DNA from: Micromonospora sp. RHAY321
Lineage (GTDB): Bacteria > Actinomycetota > Actinomycetes > Mycobacteriales > Micromonosporaceae
Assembly: GCF_023896955.1 (NCBI RefSeq)
Contig: NZ_JAMHIW010000014.1
Location: 101,744 to 165,743 of the forward strand
Length of the DNA stretch: 64,000 nt
Direction of reading: 5' to 3'
Shown: piece after piece, positions 33,298-41,396 of the stretch
How positions within the stretch are numbered: position 1 is the stretch's first letter
Layout of the letters: every line of letters starts with the position of its first letter
Translations under genes and position numbers: made by a program
Notes under the pieces: generated by a model
Databases searched by the model: none
What the model saw: the letters and a program-made list of their open reading frames with translations, nothing else
Told to the model about the DNA's origin: nothing

Positions 33298-34479
33298 TCA
33301 GCCCACGTCGAGGGGGTCGGCGAGGAGCCGTTCGAAGGCCAGTTCGGCGGCGCCGATCAGGGGTGCGTCCGCGCCCAGCTTGGGGGTGCGCAGCCGGACG
33401 TGCTCCAGGCAGGCGCCGAGCGCGTTGGAGTTGAGCCGGCTGCGGATCTGGGCCGCTGCGGCGAGGTAGAGGTCGCGCATGGTGCCCCCGAAGATGACCA
33501 TCTCCGGGTTGAAGACGTTCACCAGGTTGGCGACGCCGAAGCCGAGCCAGTCGCCGGCCTGGCGGACCGCCGTCTGTGCCCGGGCGTCGCCCCGGTCGGC
33601 GGCGTCGAAGACGGCCAGCAGGGCGTCCCGGCCCCGGGCGTCGGAGCGGCCGGCGGCACGGAGCAGCCCGTGTTCGCCGATCTCGGTCTCCCAGCAGCCC
33701 CGGGAGCCGCACTCGCAGGGCTTGCCGTCGCGGACCACCTTCATGTGGCCGACCTCGCCGCCGTACCCGCCGTGCCCGGTCAGCCGGCGCCCACCGGCGA
33801 TGATGCCGGCACCGACACCGACGTCGCCGTACAGGTAGATGACGTTGTCGCAGCCGGCGGCCACGCCCCGGGCGTGCTCGGCGAACGCGGCCACGTCGGC
33901 CACGTTGCCGACGGTGATCGGCACGCCGATGCCCAGTTCGGCGCTGAGCGCCGCGCCGATCGGCTCGTCCACCCAGCCGGTGGTCGGGCCGAGCCGGACC
34001 AGGCCGTCGTGGCGGCGGACCATGCCGCAGACCGCGAGGCCGGCGCCGACGCAGATGGCGTCGGGTGGCACCACCTGCTGCATCTCCTTGACCGCGCCGG
34101 CCAGCAGCGGCGCGGCCTCGGCGGCGGTGAGACCCCGTGGCCGGTCCAGTTCACGGCGGTCGAGCACCGCGCCGCCGAGACCGATCCGGGCGGCCCGCAG
34201 CCGGTCCACCTCCACGGAGTACGCGTACGCGTACACCCGCTCCGACTCGGGTCGGACGACCAGCGAGGGGCGGCCGGCCCGGCCGGTCTCCCTCGGTGCG
34301 CCCTCGCTGACCAGCCCCACACCGGCCAGGTCGGCGGTGAGAGCGCCGATGGTGCTCCGGTTCAGGCCCAGCGTGGTGGTCAGCTCGGCACGTGTGGTCG
34401 CCCCGTGGACGTGCACGTGTCGCAGCAGTGCCCCGAGGTTCTGCCGCCGGACCTCGTCCTGGCTCGGTGCCGGGCGCAT
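33298..34479 (-). CDS. ROK-family transcriptional regulator of the sugar operon
   Basis: 393 residues. An N-terminal winged helix (QNLGALLRHVHVHGATTRAELTTTLGLNRSTIGALTADL, about 14-52) precedes a ROK sugar-kinase-like domain with the zinc motif CECGSRGCWE near residue 253. ROK regulators such as XylR and NagC bind sugars and repress transport operons. It is the last gene after xylFGH, 20 bp behind xylH, so it is probably autoregulated with the transporter. The palindrome upstream of xylF is a candidate target. Confidence 0.88.
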   Translation of the reverse strand: MRPAPSQDEVRRQNLGALLRHVHVHGATTRAELTTTLGLNRSTIGALTADLAGVGLVSEGAPRETGRAGRPSLVVRPESERVYAYAYSVEVDRLRAARIGLGGAVLDRRELDRPRGLTAAEAAPLLAGAVKEMQQVVPPDAICVGAGLAVCGMVRRHDGLVRLGPTTGWVDEPIGAALSAELGIGVPITVGNVADVAAFAEHARGVAAGCDNVIYLYGDVGVGAGIIAGGRRLTGHGGYGGEVGHMKVVRDGKPCECGSRGCWETEIGEHGLLRAAGRSDARGRDALLAVFDAADRGDARAQTAVRQAGDWLGFGVANLVNVFNPEMVIFGGTMRDLYLAAAAQIRSRLNSNALGACLEHVRLRTPKLGADAPLIGAAELAFERLLADPLDVG

Positions 34480-34499
34480 CGTGGTGCTACCTCCCGCGG

Positions 34500-35762
34500 T
34501 CAGCGGGTGCCGGTGGCTGCCGCGCGGCGGCGGGAGAGCGCGTCGACGCTGGCGGCGAGCAGCAGCACGACGCCGGTGACCACGTACTTGACTCCCGCGC
34601 TGTACCCCATCAGGCCCATTCCGTTTTCGATGACCGCGACCACCGCCCCGCCGAGCACGGCGTCGAGGACGCGGCCCTTGCCGCCGAAGAGGCTGGTGCC
34701 GCCGATCACCGCCGCGCCGACCGCGTAGAGCAGTACGTTACTGCCCCCCGTGTTCGGGTCGACCGAGTTGGCCCGGCTGGCCGCCACGATTCCACCGATG
34801 GCGGCCATGGACGAGCAGATGACGAAGACCGAGATCCGGATCCGGTCGACGTCGATGCCGGCCCGGCGGGCCGCTTCCCGGTTGCCGCCCACGGCGTAGA
34901 TGTGCCGGCCGTAGCTGGTGCGTTGCAGCACGAAGGTCCAGACGATCAGCAGCACGGCGATGACCGGCACCACGATCGGCACACCCTTGAGCGAGACGAT
35001 CAGCACGTTGCGGCTGCGCTCCAGGTTGAGGACGTACACCGCCGTGCCGAGGATGACGGCGAGCCCGCCGATCCGGAGGGCCACCACCGCGATCGGGTCG
35101 GTGATCAGACCGCGGGCCACCCGGTTGCGGTGGCGCAGCAGTTGCACCGCCGCGTAGCCGACGACCGCGATGGCGGTCAGCGCCCAGCCCAGGGTGGGGG
35201 CGAGGTTGCGGTTGGCGATGGCGACCAGCACCTCGTCGCGGACGGAGATATTGGTGCCCTCCTTCACGAGCAGCAGCACGATGCCCTGGAAGGCGAGGAA
35301 GCCGGCGAGGGTGACCACGAAGGACGGAATGCCGATCTTCGCGACCAGCAGGCCGAGGCTGGTGCCGATGAGCACACCGGTGGCGACGGCGGCGAGCACG
35401 GCGACCCACCAGGGGTAGCCGAGCACGGTGACCACATTGGCCAGCACCGCCGCGCAGACGCCGCTGGCGAAGCCGGCGGAGAGGTCGATCTCGCCGAGCA
35501 GCAGCACGAAGACCAGGCCCATGGCGATCAGCGTGACCGCCGCGCCCTGGGTGAAGAGGTTGGCGAAGTTGCCGGCCGACAGGAACGACGACGGCCGCAT
35601 GACCGCGAAGACGGTGCAGAGCACGATCAGCCCGAGCACGGCCGGTAGCGCGCCGACGTCGCCACCGCGTACCCGGCTCCAGTAGGTGCGGACGTGGCCC
35701 CCGACGGTCGGCGGCGGTGTGACGGCCGCGGGGCCGTCCTTCCGCACGGCGGTGGTGGTCAT
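34500..35762 (-). CDS. xylH: Sugar ABC transporter permease, XylH-like
   Basis: 420 residues with about ten or more hydrophobic segments. EIDLSAGFASGVCAAVLANV (near residue 95) is the conserved permease signature, and YGRHIYAVGGNREAARRAGIDVDRI (near residue 295) is the EAA-like loop contacting the ATPase. The family (RbsC/XylH) imports pentoses and related sugars. The ATG at 35762 overlaps the xylG stop (ATGA). Xylose is inferred from the binding protein and is not proven. Confidence 0.87.
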   Translation of the reverse strand: MTTTAVRKDGPAAVTPPPTVGGHVRTYWSRVRGGDVGALPAVLGLIVLCTVFAVMRPSSFLSAGNFANLFTQGAAVTLIAMGLVFVLLLGEIDLSAGFASGVCAAVLANVVTVLGYPWWVAVLAAVATGVLIGTSLGLLVAKIGIPSFVVTLAGFLAFQGIVLLLVKEGTNISVRDEVLVAIANRNLAPTLGWALTAIAVVGYAAVQLLRHRNRVARGLITDPIAVVALRIGGLAVILGTAVYVLNLERSRNVLIVSLKGVPIVVPVIAVLLIVWTFVLQRTSYGRHIYAVGGNREAARRAGIDVDRIRISVFVICSSMAAIGGIVAASRANSVDPNTGGSNVLLYAVGAAVIGGTSLFGGKGRVLDAVLGGAVVAVIENGMGLMGYSAGVKYVVTGVVLLLAASVDALSRRRAAATGTR

Positions 35763-36583
35763 CGGTGGCCTCCTGAGATCGAGTCGGCCGGCTGCGTGCC
35801 GTTGCCGTTGCCGCCCCCGCCGGAGTCGTCGGTGAGGCCGAGCGCGCCGGAGCGTCCGGCGGTGATGAGCTCGACGACCTGGGCGTGGGTGATGTCGGTG
35901 GTCTTCACCTGGGCGACCATCTGGCCGAGGTACAGCGCGGCGATCCGGTCGGCGACGGCGAAGACGTCGTTCATGTTGTGGGAGATCAGCACCACGGCCA
36001 GGCCGTTGTCGGCGAGACGGCGGACCAGTTCGAGCACCTGGGCGGTCTGCGCCACGCCGAGCGCGGCGGTCGGCTCGTCGAGGATGACCAGCCTGCTGTT
36101 CCACAGCACCGCCTTGGCGATGGCCACGGTCTGGCGCTGGCCTCCGGAGAGGCTGGAGACGTGTTGGCGCAGTGAGGTGACGGTGCGGATGGAGAGCCCG
36201 GCCAGCGTCTCGGCGGCGAGCTGTTCCATGCTCGGCTCGTCCAGGACGATGCCGCTGCGCTTCTCCCGGCCGAGGAACATGTTCTGCACGATGTCCAGGT
36301 TGTCGCAGAGCGCGAGGTCCTGGTAGACGACCTCGATGCCGAGTGCGGCGGCGTCGCGGGGGCTGTTGATGTGCACCGGTTCGCCGTTGAACAGGAACTC
36401 GCCCGCGTCGGTGGGGTGGATGCCGCTGATGCACTTCACCAGGGTCGACTTGCCGGCGCCGTTGTCGCCGACGAGCGCGGTCACCTCGCCGGGGTGGACG
36501 GTCAGGGCGACGTCGCGGAGCACCTGGACGGGACCGAAGCTCTTGTCGATCCCGCGTAGTTCCAGCAGGGGGGTCGCGGACAC
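35759..36583 (-). CDS. xylG: Sugar ABC transporter ATP-binding protein, single-domain XylG type
   Basis: 274 residues. Walker A GDNGAGKSTLVK near residue 39, Q-loop YQDLALC, signature LSGGQRQTVAIAKAV near residue 145, Walker B LVILDEPTAALG and switch SHN. Ordinary XylG/RbsA proteins have two such domains (about 500 residues); this one has only one, so it must dimerize. The GTG at 36583 has AAGGAG a few bases upstream; the open frame before it is unlike the family. A 17-bp hairpin separates it from xylF. Confidence 0.87.
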   Translation of the reverse strand: MSATPLLELRGIDKSFGPVQVLRDVALTVHPGEVTALVGDNGAGKSTLVKCISGIHPTDAGEFLFNGEPVHINSPRDAAALGIEVVYQDLALCDNLDIVQNMFLGREKRSGIVLDEPSMEQLAAETLAGLSIRTVTSLRQHVSSLSGGQRQTVAIAKAVLWNSRLVILDEPTAALGVAQTAQVLELVRRLADNGLAVVLISHNMNDVFAVADRIAALYLGQMVAQVKTTDITHAQVVELITAGRSGALGLTDDSGGGGNGNGTQPADSISGGHR

Positions 36584-36624
36584 GGGGGGTCTCCTTACGG
36601 GAGGGTCGGGGCTCGTCCGGCGGG

Positions 36625-36664
36625 CGCCGCCCGGCACGGGATCAGGCTCCCGTGCCGGGCGGCG
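36625..36664 (-). terminator. Intra-operon hairpin between xylF and xylG
   Basis: Perfect 17-nt arms (36625-36641 and 36648-36664) with a 6-nt loop, 31 nt after the xylF stop and before the xylG ribosome-binding site. It would act as a partial terminator or 3' stabilizer, giving more binding protein than permease. Confidence 0.75.
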
Positions 36665-36695
36665 ATGGTCGTCCCGGCGGGTACTGCGGCGTCGG

Positions 36696-37790
36696 TCAGC
36701 TGATGCCGGCGTCGGCGCAGAGCTTGGCGTACGCCCCGGTGCAGACCTCTTCCTTGGTCACGTAGCCGTCGGCGATGACGTCCTTGACGTTCTCCTTGTA
36801 GATGGCCTTCGGGGTGAGCAGCACCGAGGGGACGTCCCGGTTGCCCTCGGGGTCCTTCACCGTCTGGCCGGTGTCCTTCTTCTCGCCCTTGGCCAGCGCG
36901 ATGGCCAGGTCGGAGGCGGCCTTGGCCTCTTCCCGGACGGCCTTGTAGACGGTCATGCACTGGTCACCGGCGAGGATGTTCTGCAGGCCCTCCGGGGTGG
37001 CGTCCTGCCCGGTCACCGGCACCTTGCCGTTGAGCTTGTTCTTCTTCAGCACCGAGATGGCGGCGTTGCCCAGACCGTCGTTGGCGGCCAGCACGCCGTC
37101 GATCTTGCCGTTGGCCTTGGTGAGCTGCTGCTCGAAGATCGTCGCGGCCTGCGCGTTGTCCCAGGCCGGTACGGCGTCCTCGGGGCCCTTGGTGTACTCC
37201 TTGGCGTCGAACTTCGGCTTGAGCACCGAGTCGTAGCCGTTCTTGAAGAGGGTGGCGTTGTTGTCGGTGGGGGAGCCGTTCAGGTACGCCACGACGGGGT
37301 TCTTGGCACCCTGGTCGGTCAGGCACTTCGCCAGGCCCTCGCCCTGGAGCTTGCCGACCGTCTCGTTGTCGAAGCTGACGTAGTACTGGGCCGAGCCGCC
37401 CAGGGTCAGCCGGTCGTAGTCGATGGTGGCGACGCCCTGCGACTTGGCTTTGTCGAGCACGGCCTTACCGGTGCCGGAGTCCAGGTTGACGATCATCAGG
37501 GCGGTGACGCCGCTGGTGATCATCTGGTCGGCGATGGTCTGGAAGGCGGTCTTGTCGTTCTGGGCGTTCTGGATGTCGTACTGGACGCCGGCGGCCTTGA
37601 ACGCCTCTTCCAGGAACCGACGGTCCGCGCTCTCCCAGCGGGCCGAGGACTTGCTGTCCGGGAGGATCACGCCGATCTTGGGGGTCTTGGCGGAGCTGGC
37701 CTGGTCGTCGCCGGAGTCGCCGCCGCAGGCGGTCATGCTGCCGGTCGTGAGCAGGCCCACGGCGGCGATGGTGAGGAGCCCCTTACGCAT
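36696..37790 (-). CDS. xylF: Sugar ABC transporter substrate-binding lipoprotein, XylF-like
   Basis: 364 residues. The lipoprotein signal MRKGLLTIAAVGLLTTGSMTAC has the lipidated Cys at 22, followed by a polar Gly/Asp linker. The mature periplasmic-binding-protein fold begins KIGVILPDSKSSARWESADRRF. VATIDYDRLTLGGSAQYYVSFDNETVG near residue 120 closely resembles D-xylose-binding XylF, making xylose the best guess. The ATG at 37790 has AAAGGA upstream. First gene of the importer operon. Confidence 0.88.
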   Translation of the reverse strand: MRKGLLTIAAVGLLTTGSMTACGGDSGDDQASSAKTPKIGVILPDSKSSARWESADRRFLEEAFKAAGVQYDIQNAQNDKTAFQTIADQMITSGVTALMIVNLDSGTGKAVLDKAKSQGVATIDYDRLTLGGSAQYYVSFDNETVGKLQGEGLAKCLTDQGAKNPVVAYLNGSPTDNNATLFKNGYDSVLKPKFDAKEYTKGPEDAVPAWDNAQAATIFEQQLTKANGKIDGVLAANDGLGNAAISVLKKNKLNGKVPVTGQDATPEGLQNILAGDQCMTVYKAVREEAKAASDLAIALAKGEKKDTGQTVKDPEGNRDVPSVLLTPKAIYKENVKDVIADGYVTKEEVCTGAYAKLCADAGIS

Positions 37791-37890
37791 GTGCAGGGTC
37801 CTTTCGGAGGTGGGGGAGGTGTTGTTTTGTTGTGCCCGGCAACGTATTTCGCATCACACCGAATCCACAAGACCGGCGGTGCGTCAAGTT

Positions 37891-37907
37891 TGTTGGGAGC
37901 GATAACA
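37891..37907 (-). promoter_or_regulatory. Candidate operator upstream of xylF
   Basis: TGTTGGGAGCGATAACA has outer inverted TGTT/AACA arms, extendable to TTGTT/AACAA. On the minus strand it ends 3 nt before a TTGACG that can serve as -35 of the xylF promoter. The AGCG-a-TAACA half resembles sugar-regulator half-sites of actinobacteria. It could bind the ROK protein or a LacI-type factor. Confidence 0.45.
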
Positions 37908-37968
37908 ATTCAGCAACGCGACTGTCACTCCCCGGTCATCCAGGGGAGATGACCATGGGCGGCAGCGG

Positions 37969-38448
37969 TCAGCGGGTCTGCAGCGCCGCTGTGCGCGCCT
38001 CGGTCAGCGCCACCAGATCCGCCGCGGCCAGTTCGAGTTGCAGACCCCGCCGGCCAGCGGAGACATAGATCGTCGGCAGATCCAGCGCGGATTCGTCCAG
38101 CACGGTGGGCAGCCGCCGGCGCTGCCCGAGCGGGCTGATCCCGCCCCGCACGTAGCCGGTCGCCCGCTCGGCGACCGCCCGGTCGGCCAGCACCGCCCGC
38201 TTGCCACCCACCGACGCCGCGAGCGCCTTGAGATCCAGCTCGCCGGTCACCGGAACGACCGCCACGGTGAGCGCCCCGTCGACCTCGGTCACCAGGGACT
38301 TGAACACCCGCTCCGGCGGCACACCGAGCGCCGCCGCCACCAGCGCGCCGTAGTTCGGTGCGTCCGGCGCCACCCGGTACGGATGGGTGTGGTGCGCGAT
38401 CCCGCGCTTGACCAGCAGTGCCGTCGCCGGTGTGCCCTGTCCCGCCAC
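37969..38448 (-). CDS. ybaK: YbaK/EbsC-family aminoacyl-tRNA deacylase
   Basis: 159 residues starting VAGQGTPATALLVKRGIAHHTHPY. VFKSLVTEVDGALTVAVVPV carries the family Lys near residue 47, and ATGYVRGGISPLGQRRRLPTVLDE near residue 100 is the GxxSP substrate-binding loop. Family members hydrolyse mischarged Cys-tRNA(Pro). The GTG at 38448 lies 7 nt after TAGGTT, whose TAG is also the stop of the upstream gene, so it is probably leaderless. The longer upstream open frame was rejected because it overlaps that gene. Confidence 0.9.
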   Translation of the reverse strand: MAGQGTPATALLVKRGIAHHTHPYRVAPDAPNYGALVAAALGVPPERVFKSLVTEVDGALTVAVVPVTGELDLKALAASVGGKRAVLADRAVAERATGYVRGGISPLGQRRRLPTVLDESALDLPTIYVSAGRRGLQLELAAADLVALTEARTAALQTR

Positions 38449-38455
38449 AGCGATG

Positions 38456-38461
38456 AACCTA
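38456..38461 (-). promoter_or_regulatory. -10 element, leaderless ybaK mRNA
   Basis: On the minus strand TAGGTT is followed by 7 nt and the GTG at 38448. Its first three bases are the stop codon of the upstream methyltransferase gene. Confidence 0.5.
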
Positions 38462-39655
38462 GTCGACCGGACGGCCGATGAGTACGGTCGGTGCCCCGGC
38501 GACCCGGGTGAGCACCAGACTCGCCGACGCGTCACCGGCCAGCCGCAGGTCGCGACGAAGCTGCTCCGGGGTGAGCGCGGAACCTCGCTTGAGGATCTCC
38601 ACCCGGCCCACCCGGCGGTCCCGCAGCAGCGTCCGCAGGCGCTTCAGGGAGAACGGCAGCACGTCGGTGATCTCCAGGCAGCGCGCGTACGGGGTGCGGG
38701 TCGGGCGGTCGGCGTAGAGGTAGGCGATGCTCGGGTCGCCGAGGGTGGCATCCAGCTCGCCGGCCAGCTCGGCGACGAGGTGCGCGCGGACCACCGCCGG
38801 ATCCGGGTCGTACAGGTAGCGGCGCGGCGGCCCGACCGGCGCCTCGGCGGCACCGGAGCCGGTGAGCTGGTGACGGCGGGTCCCGGCGCCCTCCTGGCGG
38901 TACACGGTGGCCCGGCGGGGCACCTCCGCCAGCTCACCGCACCACAACGCCGCCTCGACCAGGTCGCCGTCCACGCCGACCCACTCCGCCTCCGCGCCGG
39001 CCGGGATGAGCGCGTGGTCCAACCCCGGCGCGACCTTCACCACGGTGCGCGGCACCCGCTCGGCCAGCCCGGTGACGAAGTCCCACGGCGGCGAGTAGGC
39101 GCGCGGGTCGAAGATCCGCCGCCCGGTCCCGGCACGCCGGCGGGCCGGGTCGCAGAAGACACCGTCGACGCGGGAGACGTCGAACGTGGTGGCGTCGCCG
39201 CACTCGACCGTGAACAGGTCGGCCAGCCCGGCCGCGGCGGCGTTGGCGGCGGCCATCGCGGCGGTCACCGGGTCGGCCTCGACCCCGTACACCCGGATGC
39301 CGGCGCGGGCGGCGGCGAGCGCGTCGGCGCCGAGCCCGCACCCGAGGTCGGCGAGGGTGCGCACACCGGCCGCGCGCAGCCGGTCGGCGCGGCGGTCGGC
39401 GACCACCCGGCGGGTGGCCTGCTCCAGCCCGGCACGGGTGAGGAACATCCCGGCGGCGGCCGGCCCGAACTTGCCGGCCGCCCGGTGGCGCAGCTCGGCC
39501 TGGGTCAGTGCCGCCGAGGCCAGTGCCGGCGGCACGCCGGTCGCGCGCAGGGCCGACGCCGCGGCCAGCGGGTCACCGCCGGCCAGCCCGGCCGCCGCCG
39601 CGAGCGCGGCCGACCCCTCGGGGGTACGTAGAGCAGCCAGCTGGTCGAGATCCAC
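38459..39655 (-). CDS. Class I SAM-dependent methyltransferase with C-terminal THUMP-like domain
   Basis: 398 residues from GTG 39655. SAM motif I is LADLGCGLGADALAAARAG near residue 107, and DGVFCDPARRRAGTGRRIFDP near residue 170 is the catalytic/post motif with DPARR. The C-terminal part (LPFSLKRLRTLLRDRRVGRVEILKRGSAL near residue 335) matches the THUMP-like domain of this actinobacterial family. An RNA substrate is suspected but not established. Ten bp upstream of ybaK. Confidence 0.85.
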   Translation of the reverse strand: MDLDQLAALRTPEGSAALAAAAGLAGGDPLAAASALRATGVPPALASAALTQAELRHRAAGKFGPAAAGMFLTRAGLEQATRRVVADRRADRLRAAGVRTLADLGCGLGADALAAARAGIRVYGVEADPVTAAMAAANAAAAGLADLFTVECGDATTFDVSRVDGVFCDPARRRAGTGRRIFDPRAYSPPWDFVTGLAERVPRTVVKVAPGLDHALIPAGAEAEWVGVDGDLVEAALWCGELAEVPRRATVYRQEGAGTRRHQLTGSGAAEAPVGPPRRYLYDPDPAVVRAHLVAELAGELDATLGDPSIAYLYADRPTRTPYARCLEITDVLPFSLKRLRTLLRDRRVGRVEILKRGSALTPEQLRRDLRLAGDASASLVLTRVAGAPTVLIGRPVD

Positions 39656-39698
39656 CCGGTCATTGTCCCGGGCCGGCCCGACCGGTCGGACGGTGGTG

Positions 39699-39887
39699 TC
39701 AGTGGGTGGGCGTGGCGGCGACGAAGGCCCGCCAGCTCGCCGGGGTGAAGGTGAGCGCCGGCCCGGCCGGGTCCTTGCTGTCGCGCACGGCGACCACACC
39801 GGGCAGGTTGTCGGCGACCTCGACGCAGGCGCCCCCGTTGCTGTTGCTGCGGGAGGCCTTGCGCCAGATGGCGTGGGTCAGGTCCAT
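39699..39887 (-). CDS. DUF397 domain protein
   Basis: 62 residues: DLTHAIWRKASRSNSNGGACVEVADNLPGVVAVRDSKDPAGPALTFTPASWRAFV is essentially a complete DUF397 domain (W-x-K-S/A-S-x-S, C-V-E-V, V-RDSK). DUF397 proteins are small partners of XRE/DUF5753 regulators in actinomycetes; some pairs influence development or act like toxin-antitoxin modules. The ATG at 39887 lies inside the end of the XRE gene (10-nt overlap), so the two are coupled. Confidence 0.92.
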   Translation of the reverse strand: MDLTHAIWRKASRSNSNGGACVEVADNLPGVVAVRDSKDPAGPALTFTPASWRAFVAATPTH

Positions 39888-40681
39888 GTCTGCACCACTT
39901 CCTCGATCAGCCGGGCGGACTGCCGGCACGGCAGCGCCTCGCCGGTCACAGTCTCCCAGCGCCGCTCCAGGGCGGCAACGTCGTTCGGGCTGTCCACGGT
40001 CTGCCCCCGGAGCTGGTTGTCCAGGTGGACCAGCTCGGCGCCGCTCTCAAGCCGGGCCAGGATGAACGGGCCGTTGAGCCCGACGTGCCAGGGGGTGTCG
40101 GCCGGCACGACCCGGACCTGGACGTTCGGCTCGGTGCCCACGGCCAGCAGGTGCTGGAGCTGCTCGCGCATGATCTCCCGGTCGCCGAGTTGTCGGCGCA
40201 GCGTGTGCTCCTCCAGCACCGCGACGAGGTGCGGACGCGGGTCGGCGGTCAGCACAGCCTGCCGGGCGAGCCGGGCCACCACCCTCGTCTCCACCTCCTC
40301 GGCGGTCAGCTCGCCGCCCACGCCGAGCATCGCCCGCGCGTACCCCTCGGACTGGAGGAGGCCGGGGATCACCGTCGGGTCGTACCAGCGCAGCGCCGCC
40401 GCCTCCCGCTCGTTCTCGTCCCAGGGGCGGAACCAGTCGGGCGCGGCGTGGAAGCGGATCAGCTCCAGCATGCCGACGAAGAGACCGCCGGTGTCCAGGG
40501 TCGAGTCGATCCGGGCGACGTAGTCCGGCTTGACCGGGCTCTGGCCGGTCTCGACCGCACTCACGTACGACGACGAGTAGTTGATCAGCTTGCCCAGCTC
40601 CTCCTGGCTCAGCCCGCGCGCCTGGCGTGCGCGGCGTAGCTGTTCGAGCAGGAACATCAGGGTCGGTATCCGGGCACTCAC
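39878..40681 (-). CDS. XRE-family regulator with DUF5753 domain
   Basis: 267 residues from GTG 40681. The helix-turn-helix LRRARQARGLSQEELGKLINYSSSYVSAVETGQSP is near residues 14-48. The DUF5753 ligand/partner domain follows (LQSEGYARAML, VVARLARQAVL, HLVAVLEEHTLRRQLGD, FILARLESGAELVHLDNQLRG). A paired DUF397 gene follows, as is usual. The start is uncertain: an in-frame ATG at 40699 and a later ATG inside MFLLEQ are alternatives. It is divergent from groES; nothing shows that it regulates chaperones. Confidence 0.88.
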   Translation of the reverse strand: MSARIPTLMFLLEQLRRARQARGLSQEELGKLINYSSSYVSAVETGQSPVKPDYVARIDSTLDTGGLFVGMLELIRFHAAPDWFRPWDENEREAAALRWYDPTVIPGLLQSEGYARAMLGVGGELTAEEVETRVVARLARQAVLTADPRPHLVAVLEEHTLRRQLGDREIMREQLQHLLAVGTEPNVQVRVVPADTPWHVGLNGPFILARLESGAELVHLDNQLRGQTVDSPNDVAALERRWETVTGEALPCRQSARLIEEVVQTWT

Positions 40682-40805
40682 ATCCCCTTTCGGCGGCATC
40701 CGGTGGTGGTGACCGAAGGTAGGGAGATGGCCACGGTGAGGCGAGGCGTTGCCGGCGTGTCGCGGTAACGACTGGCGGAACTGTGGCGACACGACGGACG
40801 ACGCG

Positions 40806-40832
40806 TTGGCACTCTCCTTGACGGAGTGCTAG
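40806..40832. promoter_or_regulatory. CIRCE element 1
   Basis: TTGGCACTC-N9-GAGTGCTAG has the 9-bp spacer and nearly the full consensus TTAGCACTC-N9-GAGTGCTAA. It is the HrcA heat-shock repressor site. The spacer contains the -35 of the groES promoter. Confidence 0.9.
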
Positions 40833-40846
40833 CCACGGAATAACCT
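40818..40846 (+). promoter_or_regulatory. groESL promoter
   Basis: TTGACG (40818-40823) and TAACCT (40841-40846) are separated by 17 bp. The -35 is inside CIRCE 1 and the expected start (about 40853) is inside CIRCE 2, so HrcA would block both ends of the promoter. Confidence 0.7.
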
Positions 40847-40850
40847 GCGA

Positions 40851-40877
40851 TTAGCACTCTCACCCTGAGGGTGCCAG
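40851..40877. promoter_or_regulatory. CIRCE element 2
   Basis: TTAGCACTC-N9-GGGTGCCAG: the left half is perfect, the right half has three changes from GAGTGCTAA. It lies 18 bp after CIRCE 1 and over the predicted transcription start. Confidence 0.85.
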
Positions 40878-41017
40878 CTCCCGGGTCTCGGCCCGGGTGC
40901 GCAACGCCAGGCGGACCGGCACCCGCGACGACGGCCCCGCCCGGTGGCATGAGGCAGATTGACGCTGGCCGGCCACGCCGGCCGGCAACGAAACCAGTAC
41001 CCCAGGAGGGTATGCCC

Positions 41018-41326
41018 GTGACTACCGCGACCAAGGTTGCGATCAAGCCGCTCGAGGACCGGATCGTGGTCCAGGCGAACGAGGCTGAGACCACCACGGC
41101 GTCGGGCATCGTGATCCCCGACACCGCCAAGGAGAAGCCGCAGGAGGGCACTGTCCTCGCTGTCGGCCCGGGCCGGATCGACGACAACGGCAACCGTGTT
41201 CCGCTCGACGTCAAGGTCGGCGACACCGTTCTCTACTCGAAGTACGGCGGCACCGAGGTCAAGTACGCCGGCGAGGAGTACCTGGTGCTCTCCGCCCGCG
41301 ACGTCCTCGCGGTCATCGAGAAGTAA
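41018..41326 (+). CDS. groES: Co-chaperonin GroES
   Basis: 102 residues: VAIKPLEDRIVVQANEAETTTASGIVIPDTAKEKPQEG is the GroES core with the mobile loop near residues 22-38, and KYGGTEVKYAGEEYLVLSARDVLAVIEK ends it. It caps the GroEL cavity. AGGAGGG (41004-41010) lies 7 nt before GTG 41018 but only 1 nt before the in-frame ATG at 41012, so I choose GTG. Controlled by two CIRCE elements. Confidence 0.96.
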   Translation: MTTATKVAIKPLEDRIVVQANEAETTTASGIVIPDTAKEKPQEGTVLAVGPGRIDDNGNRVPLDVKVGDTVLYSKYGGTEVKYAGEEYLVLSARDVLAVIEK

Positions 41327-41396
41327 GCAACCGATCAGTGTCATTGCCCCGGTCCGGCTCGCCGGGCCGGGGCAGTGGCGCTTCGAAGGGACATCC

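Noticed and set aside
37895..37910. Resemblance of GAGCGATAACAATT to the E. coli lac operator
   Set aside because: One base is missing, the symmetric partner half-site is absent and no lac genes are present. It is treated only as a generic sugar-regulator candidate.
41012..41017. ATG 41012 as groES start
   Set aside because: The ribosome-binding site ends 1 nt before it, too close. GTG 41018 has ideal spacing and matches the family N-terminus.
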